A stretch of 64,000 bases of DNA from Paenibacillus plantarum (GTDB taxonomy: Bacteria > Bacillota > Bacilli > Paenibacillales > NBRC-103111), in the NCBI RefSeq assembly GCF_013141695.1, contig NZ_WHNY01000059.1, forward strand, positions 79,683 through 143,682, in the 5' to 3' direction. Positions 40,945-48,732 of this stretch are shown here, piece after piece. Position 1 is the first letter of the stretch, and the number at the start of each line of letters is the position of its first letter. A program made the translations under genes and the position numbers. Under the pieces are notes generated by a model. It saw nothing but the letters and a program-made list of their open reading frames with translations, was not told where the DNA came from and ran no database searches.

Positions 40945-42510
40945 GTGACCAAGCAGTCGTTTATTAGAGGTACAATGATCCTGCTCGCCGCAGGCATTTT
41001 GAATCGCATACTTGGCTTCATACCCCGGATGACTTTACCGCGCGTGATCGGGGCTGAAGGCATTGGTATTTATCAAATGGGCTGGCCATTCCTGTCCGTT
41101 ATTTTAACGATCATTACCGGAGGTATTCCCGTTGCCATTGCCAAGCTGATTGCAGAAGCAGAAGCCGAGAAGAATGAGACCCGGATTCGCAGCATTTTAC
41201 GCATATCTCTAGCCATCACGATATCACTTAGCTTCATTTTTACAGCTGTCTGCCTGCTAGGAGCCTCATGGATCACGTCTCATTTACTGACGGATTCCCG
41301 CGTTTACTATACTTTCCTATGTATGAGCCCAATGATACCCATAATTGGCGTTTCTGCTGTCTATCGTGGTTACTTTCAAGGCAGACAAAATATGATTCCT
41401 ACCGCGACCTCACAAATCATGGAAACGTTGATTCGTATTGTCATGGTTCTCGTTTGTTCCTATATGATGATCCCTTATGGCATCGAATATGCGGCAGCAG
41501 GTGCGATGATCGGCGTCTTAGCAGGCGAAATTGGCGGACTAGCTGTATTGGCCATTCATTTTAGATGGGATAAAAAAGCCATACCCAAGCCTCCAATTGC
41601 TCAAATAGGAACGAAGAAAACAACAGGTCGACTCTCCAATCTGCGCAGAATCTTACGTATCTCGATCCCGATCACAGGAAGCAAACTCATTGGTGCTGGC
41701 TCCTACTTATTGGAGTCGATCTTAATTGCTCAAAGCTTGGCGATCGCCGGCATTACCACATCACTTGCAACCGCCCAGTACGGAGCCTTACAAGGTATGA
41801 TCATTCCCATCATCCTTCTACCGAGTGCGCTCACCATGTCATTATCCGTTTCTCTGATTCCCTCATTAAGCGAAGCTGCCGCCCGCAAAGACCTCAAGAC
41901 CATCCACATGCGTTTGCATCAATCGTTAAAGCTCGCTTTAGTGACAGGTGCCCCATTCTCAGTATTGATGTTTGTACTCGCTGAACCGATTTGCAAGTAT
42001 CTGTACAATCAGCCTGATGTTAGTAGCATGCTTAAGATGATGGCACCGATCGCAATATTCATTTATTTTCAAGCTCCGCTGCAATCTGCCTTACAAGCAT
42101 TAAACAAGCCTGGAGCTGCTCTAATCAACACGTTAATTGGGTCAACAGTCAAATTATTCTTAATCTATTGGTTGGCTAGTAAGCCTGAAATGGGCATACA
42201 CGGCGCTGTATTCGCCATCAATGTGAATATCGTTTTGGTTACACTGTTACACTGGAATAGTGTCGTTCGCCTGCTCAAATTCCGTATGGAAGGCAGCAGT
42301 TTTGGGAAAATTGGCGCGGCCATGCTTCTTTCAGGTGTTGTTTGTTATTTCATTATGTACACACCTTGGGTGTCCGCGACCTGGATTCGATTTGTCTCCT
42401 CCTTATTGTTAGGGCTCTTTTCCTATATCTTTTTCATTACGGTTTTCCGACTCATCAGTCTGAAAGATATCGGTCGCCTGCTGAATATGGGCAAAAAAAT
42501 AATACGTTGA
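40945..42510 (+). CDS. spoVB: Stage V sporulation protein B (SpoVB), MurJ-like flippase family
   Basis: A 521-residue polytopic protein (about 14 segments) of the MVF/MOP superfamily. SpoVB is needed for spore cortex and may flip cortex lipid II. The N-terminus TKQSFIRGTMILLAAGILNR and the following RVIGAEGIGIYQM match the family, and PSLSEAAARKD is also typical. The open frame begins at 40885, but GAGGGT is six bases before the GTG at 40945, giving the expected N-terminus and length. It is divergent from comN and convergent with yrbG, 11 bases away. Confidence 0.94.
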   Translation: MTKQSFIRGTMILLAAGILNRILGFIPRMTLPRVIGAEGIGIYQMGWPFLSVILTIITGGIPVAIAKLIAEAEAEKNETRIRSILRISLAITISLSFIFTAVCLLGASWITSHLLTDSRVYYTFLCMSPMIPIIGVSAVYRGYFQGRQNMIPTATSQIMETLIRIVMVLVCSYMMIPYGIEYAAAGAMIGVLAGEIGGLAVLAIHFRWDKKAIPKPPIAQIGTKKTTGRLSNLRRILRISIPITGSKLIGAGSYLLESILIAQSLAIAGITTSLATAQYGALQGMIIPIILLPSALTMSLSVSLIPSLSEAAARKDLKTIHMRLHQSLKLALVTGAPFSVLMFVLAEPICKYLYNQPDVSSMLKMMAPIAIFIYFQAPLQSALQALNKPGAALINTLIGSTVKLFLIYWLASKPEMGIHGAVFAINVNIVLVTLLHWNSVVRLLKFRMEGSSFGKIGAAMLLSGVVCYFIMYTPWVSATWIRFVSSLLLGLFSYIFFITVFRLISLKDIGRLLNMGKKIIR

Positions 42511-42521
42511 AACACAGCGAC

Positions 42522-43208
42522 TCACCTCTTGCGATCAAGAAACATTCTGCCGCGATGATCAATCGAACAGTAGAAAATTTCTTTAAAATCCCTGGCCCCT
42601 TGTTCTTGGAGCTGGTTTTTCAACCAAAACCTCGTTTGACCAATTTTCTCTAAGTTTTCATCTTGTACTTTACCGTCCATAATAAGAGGCAGCGGCAAGC
42701 CTTCGTAACGTATCTTATTATTTAATTTCGTTACCTCTGCCCCTGTCTCTTTTTCATTTTTATCTTTCTCAACTACACTTAACTTCCCCGAAGGTTCCAA
42801 GATCGCAAATTCCACATCGGCCACGTTCATAATTTTATTTTGTCTCAATTGCAGCATCAGATCATCTAAATTATAACGATGCTTCTTCATTTCATTTCGA
42901 TTGATCATTCCCTTATTGATGAGCACACTCGGTTTCCCGTCGAAAAGCACACGAATGGTACGACTTTTCAACGTAATATAGGCAATGACAACTTGAATAA
43001 GCACCAGAGTCCCCATAGGTAAAATACCAGACACAAGAGGCTTCTTCACGTCCTCAAGCACGAACACGGCAATTTCCGCAATCATGATCGAAATGACTAG
43101 ATCGAAAAGCGAAAGCTTACCAATTTCACGTTTTCCCATAATACGAAGCATGAGAAAAACAACAAAATAGATAAGCACCGTACGCAAAAAAATGGTCAGA
43201 ATTTCCAT
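42522..43208 (-). CDS. yrbG: DUF421 membrane protein (YrbG/YetF family)
   Basis: A 228-residue protein with three membrane segments in the first 80 residues and a soluble C-terminal domain. DUF421 hallmarks are RIMGKREIGKLSLFDLVISI (residues 22-41) and, after the membrane part, GKPSVLINKGMINRNEMKKH and YNLDDLMLQLRQNKI. Function unclear; some homologues (YetF, SpoVAE-associated YhcN group) are linked to spores. It lies next to spoVB as in B. subtilis. Confidence 0.92.
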   Translation of the reverse strand: MEILTIFLRTVLIYFVVFLMLRIMGKREIGKLSLFDLVISIMIAEIAVFVLEDVKKPLVSGILPMGTLVLIQVVIAYITLKSRTIRVLFDGKPSVLINKGMINRNEMKKHRYNLDDLMLQLRQNKIMNVADVEFAILEPSGKLSVVEKDKNEKETGAEVTKLNNKIRYEGLPLPLIMDGKVQDENLEKIGQTRFWLKNQLQEQGARDFKEIFYCSIDHRGRMFLDRKR

Positions 43209-43312
43209 CGCAACCTCCCTGATCTAAGCTCTAGCTTGTTCTCGGAGTTCACTGGTATTCTGACCGCGTATGCACCTCATCATGCAGATATTACGTATTC
43301 AATTGTTGGCAA

Positions 43313-44641
43313 TTACAACAAGAATAATTTGAAATATAACGTAGAAAGCAAGAGCAGCACGAAACAAATCGGAGCAGCAACCACCACATACTCACTTTGT
43401 TTTAACTTTACACCGTCATGATAGGTAAAAGATGCCGCGTACAAGCTCGCGATTGAGCTCACGAGTGTCACACCGCTTCCGATCCCGCTTCCGACGATCA
43501 GCGCCCACCACATTGGCTGAATTGACGTCTCTACAAGCTGCCCCATCCCATCAACAATCGGAATCATCGCAGCAATGAATGGGATATTATCCATCATCGC
43601 TGTACCAAAACTATTCAGCCATAACAATAAAATGGATAAGAACGGGATGCTCCCTTGGCTTAACTCTAGCCCGCGATTTGCAATAAAACCTGAAAAACCT
43701 GCATACGTTAAGCCCCCAACCATGATGAAGAGTCCCAAGAAAAAGAGCCATTGTGTTTCTTTCAAGTGATGCCATACCGCACCATAATCCTTTGTTCTAA
43801 TTACCTCAAAAATATCTTTGTAATTCATAGCAAGTAAAGCAATAGCCCCGGAGGCAGCAATGTAGGCTGGACTCCATGCTAGTACACCATGAAGACATAG
43901 CGCAACTAGGGTCAACCCTGTAATGATGCTGCTTCCCAAGACGAATTCTCTATTGGGAGATAAATAGGAGCTTGGCTTTATGCTTAGCAGCTCACGCATG
44001 TGTGCTTCAGCCGCTACTAAGCGCTTTCGATAGATCAACCACATAATGAGATAAACGACAGCTAACAGCAAGCAAATCAGAGGAAACAATTTAATGAACA
44101 TTTCCCCCGCCGAAATATGCCCTGACGCCCCCAGCATACGGCTTGGTATATTCCCCATAATCGTTGCTGCTCCGCCAATATGTACGGATAATAACATCGA
44201 GATTAGAAATGGTGCCGGCAGCAACCTCATTTTTCTAGACGCAATAATGATGAAAGGAACGATCACAACAACAGCCATTAAACTATCCAATAGCGCAGAA
44301 ATCAGCGCCGCTAGCAGCGAGAGACTAATGATAACTGTAAGTGCCCGCATGCGATATTTTCGAACAATAGAACTTACGAGATACGAAATAATGCCAGTTT
44401 TCTGAAATAGGCTTGATAGGATGAACAGGCTCACGAGATAGATTAAAATCGGCCAACTCGCGTAAGTTGTTAGTGCTTTCTGGAGCGGAACAATGCCTAA
44501 AATCAGCATCAGACAAGCCCCACCAAGTGCGGTATACATACGATCCCATTTTTCAATCAATATACAAACGTAAGCAGCTGCAAAAATAAGCAACGCCGCT
44601 ACTGCTTGCCACATCACCGGTCCTTGAGAGAATTCAGTCAT
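43313..44641 (-). CDS. SLC13/ArsB-type ion transporter superfamily permease
   Basis: A 442-residue protein with about 11-12 hydrophobic segments. The two re-entrant regions typical of the IT superfamily are recognisable: LDSLMAVVVIVPFIIIASRK and, in the second half, GTAMMDNIPFIAAMIPIVDG. GGAATIMGNIPSRMLGASG also fits an ArsB/NhaD/citrate-like binding loop. The substrate cannot be predicted; arsenite, sodium/proton, sulfate or dicarboxylate are all known in this superfamily. No arsR or other partner gene is nearby. It is divergent from the TIGR04086 gene. Confidence 0.85.
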   Translation of the reverse strand: MTEFSQGPVMWQAVAALLIFAAAYVCILIEKWDRMYTALGGACLMLILGIVPLQKALTTYASWPILIYLVSLFILSSLFQKTGIISYLVSSIVRKYRMRALTVIISLSLLAALISALLDSLMAVVVIVPFIIIASRKMRLLPAPFLISMLLSVHIGGAATIMGNIPSRMLGASGHISAGEMFIKLFPLICLLLAVVYLIMWLIYRKRLVAAEAHMRELLSIKPSSYLSPNREFVLGSSIITGLTLVALCLHGVLAWSPAYIAASGAIALLAMNYKDIFEVIRTKDYGAVWHHLKETQWLFFLGLFIMVGGLTYAGFSGFIANRGLELSQGSIPFLSILLLWLNSFGTAMMDNIPFIAAMIPIVDGMGQLVETSIQPMWWALIVGSGIGSGVTLVSSIASLYAASFTYHDGVKLKQSEYVVVAAPICFVLLLLSTLYFKLFLL

Positions 44642-44743
44642 AAATAATCACACTCCTTTGATCTATAGTTTGTACTAATTCTATGTGCTTGGCCATACAA
44701 TGATGATAATGAAGCGTTCGAATATAGGAAAGGAATGATGCCT

Positions 44744-45133
44744 GTGAACCCTATGAAAACGGTCAGTCAGGTTCGAATAACATCGCCATTATTTTCAGGA
44801 CTTGTGTACTCATTTAGTATGATGACCATTGGAACTATTGTGACCTCCTTGTTTTTGCTTTTAACCAGCACACAAGAAAGTTCCTTACACACTTTAACAA
44901 CCATCATCCACGCGGTCTCCTTATTTATTGGAGGATGGGTTTCAGGTAAACGGGCCGGTAACCGCGGCTGGTATCACGGTGGCATGGTCGGCGTCTTCTA
45001 TTTCATTCTCATTTTCTTAGTCGGTTTTCTGGCATTCGATGCAGGGTTGAATCTTCAGTCCCTTCAATTGCTTGGCATTTTATTCGCATCTGGGGCGCTC
45101 GGTGGCATACTTGGTGTAAATACTCAGAAATAA
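44744..45133 (+). CDS. yrzE: TIGR04086 family membrane protein (YrzE)
   Basis: A protein of about 129 residues with four hydrophobic segments. The central pattern SLFIGGWVSGKRAGNRGWYHGG is the signature of the TIGR04086/YrzE family, whose role is unknown. The reading frame opens at two ATG codons at 44735, but AAAGG lies only two bases before them. The GTG at 44744 with ten-base spacing is my preferred start. It lies just upstream of yajC in gene order, as in other Bacillota, with the PAP2 gene inserted between. Confidence 0.85.
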   Translation: MNPMKTVSQVRITSPLFSGLVYSFSMMTIGTIVTSLFLLLTSTQESSLHTLTTIIHAVSLFIGGWVSGKRAGNRGWYHGGMVGVFYFILIFLVGFLAFDAGLNLQSLQLLGILFASGALGGILGVNTQK

Positions 45134-45172
45134 GTCTTTTCCGTGAAGATTGCACTTCCCCCCCGTTGAATG

Positions 45173-45181
45173 TGGTATAAT
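45173..45181 (+). promoter_or_regulatory. Extended -10 promoter of the PAP2 gene
   Basis: TGGTATAAT is a full extended -10 (TGnTATAAT). The best -35, TTGCAC at 45150, is 20 bases away, so the extended element probably carries the promoter. Confidence 0.55.
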
Positions 45182-45229
45182 GTCATAGTTATTGCCGCAC
45201 AAAACTTCCAATATATAGGGGGATACAAC

Positions 45230-46069
45230 TTGAGCCCTTTTCAATCTATGACGCATGCGACAGTTTATATTGTACTAACAATTTTCGCTTTTGTAATTAT
45301 TGCAACACGAAAGAGCCCATACACCATTGCCAGTAGCTTAGTTCATGAAATATTTACTTCACGCAAGTTCCTTTTTCATTTCATCGCGTTGCTGATGATC
45401 CTCATGTTTAACAAGATGGAGATGGCCATTGAGAAAGGCATGCAATACAAAGCCGATTTCACGAAGTCGATCTATGGCATTGAGGGTGACTTTGTCGCGA
45501 CGATCCAGAACTTTTTCCATAATGATATTCTTACGGTCGTATGTAGTTATTTCTATGTCATTATATTCCCATCGATTATGATCACTTCGATTGCGATTTA
45601 CACGTATCAGAAGAATCATAAACTTTTCTATGCGGTCTGTTATGCACTGATGTTCAACTATATGATTGCCATTCCGTTCTATCTCTTTTTCCCGGTAAAC
45701 GAAGTATGGTTCTTCCATCCTAAAGTAGATCTTCTAATTCTAGATGTGTTCCCAACTTTCGAGCAAGATTACAGACCATTATCTGGACTCGATAATTGCT
45801 TCCCAAGTTTGCACACATCCATATCCGTTTCAATGGCCGTCATCGCGGTGAAAAGCCGAAACACGTTTTGGAAAATTTTCGTGCCCTGCTCAGCAGCCTT
45901 TATTATTTTCACAATCTTCTATCTAGGCATTCACTGGTTGTCTGATATGTGTGCTGGTGTCGTACTCGGTGTCGTAGCTGCTCGGATGGGTCTGCGCATT
46001 GCTGAAGGTCGTCTTATCCTTGGTGAGCGTGCACTCCTTAAACGCCCTGTAAAGAATAACGAATATTAA
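45230..46069 (+). CDS. PAP2 family phosphatase, inositolphosphotransferase-like
   Basis: A 279-residue membrane protein with about six segments. PAP2 enzymes remove phosphate from lipid phosphates or transfer head groups. The motifs are NCFPSLHTSISVSMA (PSLH in place of PSGH) and YLGIHWLSDMCAGVVLG, which carries the catalytic His and Asp. The sequence resembles the Aur1/Ipt1-like PAP2_3 subgroup. The open frame begins at 45170, upstream of the plausible ribosome site; AGGGGGA lies six to seven bases before TTG 45230, which I take as the start. Substrate unknown. Confidence 0.88.
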   Translation: MSPFQSMTHATVYIVLTIFAFVIIATRKSPYTIASSLVHEIFTSRKFLFHFIALLMILMFNKMEMAIEKGMQYKADFTKSIYGIEGDFVATIQNFFHNDILTVVCSYFYVIIFPSIMITSIAIYTYQKNHKLFYAVCYALMFNYMIAIPFYLFFPVNEVWFFHPKVDLLILDVFPTFEQDYRPLSGLDNCFPSLHTSISVSMAVIAVKSRNTFWKIFVPCSAAFIIFTIFYLGIHWLSDMCAGVVLGVVAARMGLRIAEGRLILGERALLKRPVKNNEY

Positions 46070-46088
46070 TGTCAAGTATATATGCAAA

Positions 46089-46126
46089 TAAAAAGCGAGA
46101 GCCTATTATAGGACCTCGCTTTTTGT
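46089..46126. terminator. Bidirectional terminator between the PAP2 gene and yajC
   Basis: AAAAAGCGAG pairs perfectly with CTCGCTTTTT, with an inner CCTATTATAGG stem. Runs of A and T on both sides let it end both convergent transcripts. Confidence 0.9.
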
Positions 46127-46130
46127 TAAC

Positions 46131-46439
46131 TTATTCCTTAGTAGCAGGCGTTTGTGCAACTGCATTAACTGCAGAGCGATCAAAAGTCATTTTCGTTGCA
46201 TCGTTGACACGAAGTACGCAAATGTCATCTGTGATTTCTACAATCGTGCCATGAAGACCGCCAATCGTAACAACCTTATCCCCTTTTTTCAATCCTCCGA
46301 GCATTTGACTACGTGTTTTCTGTCTTTTTTGCTGTGGACGAATAAGTAAGAAGTACAGAACTACGAACATAAGCACTAAAGGTCCGTATGTATACAAATA
46401 TCCTACTGCACCAGTGGTACCTTCTTCAGCTAGAAACAT
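46131..46439 (-). CDS. yajC: Preprotein translocase accessory subunit YajC
   Basis: A 102-residue single-pass membrane protein that joins SecD and SecF. The membrane segment covers about residues 17-33, followed by the family signature LLIRPQQKRQK and LKKGDKVVTIGGLHGTIVEI. It follows tgt by 15 bases, in the order queA-tgt-yajC found in most bacteria. Confidence 0.96.
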   Translation of the reverse strand: MFLAEEGTTGAVGYLYTYGPLVLMFVVLYFLLIRPQQKRQKTRSQMLGGLKKGDKVVTIGGLHGTIVEITDDICVLRVNDATKMTFDRSAVNAVAQTPATKE

Positions 46440-46454
46440 AGGTATCCTCCTCTC

Positions 46455-47594
46455 TTAGAATCCTCTTTCATTATCATTCAGCCCGTAAGCGGCAAAGAAG
46501 GTATCGCGAAAATCAAGTAATCGATCTTCCTTAATGGCTTCTCTAACTTCACGCATAAGCTGTAGTAGAAAGTGAAGGTTATGAATCGTCGTCAAGCGAA
46601 TCCCGAATGTTTCATCTGCTTTGATGAGATGTCGAATATAGGCGCGACTGTAATTCGTACATGTATAACAAGAACATTTGGCATCAAGCGGGCCGAAGTC
46701 CGTTGCGTATTTCGCATTACGAATAACTAGACGACCCGAGCTTGTCATACAAGTCCCGTTTCTAGCAATCCGCGTCGGTAATACACAATCAAACATATCA
46801 ATGCCTCGGATAGCGCCTTCAATCAATGCGTCCGGCGAGCCAACCCCCATCAAATAACGGGGCTTATTCGCAGGCATAAGTGGTGTCGTATAATCTAGCA
46901 CTTCATACATCAAGTGCTTAGGCTCACCTACACTCAGTCCACCAATAGCATACCCCGGGAAATCCATGGAAGTCAACTGCTCCGCGCTCAGCTTGCGTAG
47001 ATCCTCATGCATACCACCTTGGATGATCGCAAACAAGCCTTGATCCTGAGGTCTCGCATGACTTTGCAGACAGCGCTCCGCCCACCGCGTCGTACGCTCC
47101 AGTGATTTCTTCACGTATTCGTACTCCGCTGGAAACGGCGGACATTCGTCGAAGGCCATCATGATGTCAGAACCCAGTGCGTTCTGAATTTCCATCGCCT
47201 TCTCTGGAGATAGGAATAACTTATCACCATTCAAATGCGATTTGAATGTGACGCCTTCCTCCGTAATTTTACGCATATTGCTTAAGCTAAAAACTTGAAA
47301 TCCACCACTGTCCGTCAGGATCGGTCGATCCCAATTCATGAACTTGTGCAACCCGCCAGCATCTTTCACAATCTCATGTCCAGGACGAATGAATAAGTGG
47401 TAGGTGTTGCTTAAAATAATTTGAGCGTCCATCGTTTTCAATTCTTCCGGGCTCATTGTTTTTACAGTTGCCTGTGTACCTACAGGCATGAACGCCGGCG
47501 TTTCGATAACGCCATGCGGGGTGTGAACGCGGCCTAAGCGTGCGCCGGATTGTTTACAGGTTTTAATCGATTCATATGTTACTGCTGCTGTCAT
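46455..47594 (-). CDS. tgt: Queuine tRNA-guanine transglycosylase
   Basis: This exchanges guanine 34 for the queuosine precursor preQ1 in tRNA-Asp, -Asn, -His and -Tyr. It is a TIM-barrel enzyme of 379 residues. Motifs are the substrate-binding LTDSGGFQVFSLS (near 90), the nucleophile region YAIGGLSVGEPK, FDCVLPTRIARNG, and the zinc site CSCYTCTNYSRAYIRHL (near 305-321). The start is ATG 47594, eight bases after AGGAAG; a GTG three codons earlier is less well spaced. Confidence 0.97.
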   Translation of the reverse strand: MTAAVTYESIKTCKQSGARLGRVHTPHGVIETPAFMPVGTQATVKTMSPEELKTMDAQIILSNTYHLFIRPGHEIVKDAGGLHKFMNWDRPILTDSGGFQVFSLSNMRKITEEGVTFKSHLNGDKLFLSPEKAMEIQNALGSDIMMAFDECPPFPAEYEYVKKSLERTTRWAERCLQSHARPQDQGLFAIIQGGMHEDLRKLSAEQLTSMDFPGYAIGGLSVGEPKHLMYEVLDYTTPLMPANKPRYLMGVGSPDALIEGAIRGIDMFDCVLPTRIARNGTCMTSSGRLVIRNAKYATDFGPLDAKCSCYTCTNYSRAYIRHLIKADETFGIRLTTIHNLHFLLQLMREVREAIKEDRLLDFRDTFFAAYGLNDNERGF

Positions 47595-47643
47595 GATATC
47601 CACTTCCTATTCTAAGCTTGCTTTTCTTGTTCAATCGGATGAT

Positions 47644-48723
47644 TTAATAAATCAACATGGCGTCGCCGAAGCTGAAAAATCGGTACTCTTCCTTCACAGC
47701 TTCTTCGTAGGCTCGCATCACATTGGCCTTACCAGCCAGTGCACTAATGAGCATAAGCAATGTTGACTTCGGCAGATGAAAATTCGTTAACAACGCATCT
47801 ACGACACCAAACGTGTAGCCAGGATAAATAAAAATGGACGTCCAGCCTTGAGAAGGCTGAATGAGTAAAGGTTGGCCTTCTTGGTAGCCTGGCTGTTCGA
47901 GGCTTAAACCAGCTGCTGTCTCCAACGTTCGTGCAGATGTTGTTCCAACCGCAATAACACGTTTCCCCGCTGATTTCGTCTCATTAATTAATGCAGCTGT
48001 TTCTTCGGATAAAATGTAATATTCAGCATGCATCTGGTGATCTTCGATCTTATCCACAGACACAGGGCGGAAAGTGCCTAGACCTACGTGCAGCGTCACG
48101 AAGGCTAGTCGGACACCTTTGTCCTTCAGTCTCTCCAAATAATCAGCCGTAAAGTGCAAGCCTGCTGTTGGCGCGGCAGATGATCCTTCGTGCTTCGCAT
48201 AGACCGTTTGATATCGTTCCCGCTCTGATAGCTGCTCCTTGATATAAGGTGGAAGCGGCATCTCGCCCAATCGATCCAGGATTTCATTGAAAATTCCTGT
48301 ATACTGGAATTGCAGAATACGAGCTCCCATGTCGCCAACTTCAACGACTTCCGCAGTTAATAGAGGCTCGCCACTTTCGTCAGCCGCAGCGCCGAATACC
48401 GCAACAGAGCCAAGCTGCATGCGTTTCCCTGGCTTGACCAATGCTTCCCAACGATCCTCGCCAAGCGGTTTAAGCAGCAATAACTCCACTTTAGCTCCCG
48501 TGTCTTTCTTCATACCAAAAAGCCGTGCTGGAATGACTCGTGTATCATTCATCACGAGTAAATCCCCGGCTTCTACATAGGCTATCAGATCTTCAAAAGT
48601 GCGATGAGCGGTCTCGCCAGTTTCTTTGTTCAGTGTAAGCAATCTAGACGCCGTGCGTTCTAGCAGCGGCGTCTGGGCAATCAAAGATTCAGGTAATTCG
48701 AAATCGAATGCTTGTACTTCCAT
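47644..48723 (-). CDS. queA: S-adenosylmethionine:tRNA ribosyltransferase-isomerase
   Basis: This converts preQ1 in tRNA to epoxyqueuosine using the ribosyl part of S-adenosylmethionine. The 359-residue protein is slightly longer than most. Signature stretches are DFELPESLIAQTPL, LVMNDTRVIPARLFG, PTAGLHFT and NFHLPKSTLLMLISA. It lies 49 bases upstream of tgt, forming the usual pair. Its start is ten bases after the stop of the SpoIID/LytB gene. Confidence 0.97.
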   Translation of the reverse strand: MEVQAFDFELPESLIAQTPLLERTASRLLTLNKETGETAHRTFEDLIAYVEAGDLLVMNDTRVIPARLFGMKKDTGAKVELLLLKPLGEDRWEALVKPGKRMQLGSVAVFGAAADESGEPLLTAEVVEVGDMGARILQFQYTGIFNEILDRLGEMPLPPYIKEQLSERERYQTVYAKHEGSSAAPTAGLHFTADYLERLKDKGVRLAFVTLHVGLGTFRPVSVDKIEDHQMHAEYYILSEETAALINETKSAGKRVIAVGTTSARTLETAAGLSLEQPGYQEGQPLLIQPSQGWTSIFIYPGYTFGVVDALLTNFHLPKSTLLMLISALAGKANVMRAYEEAVKEEYRFFSFGDAMLIY

Positions 48724-48732
48724 GTTAGTTAT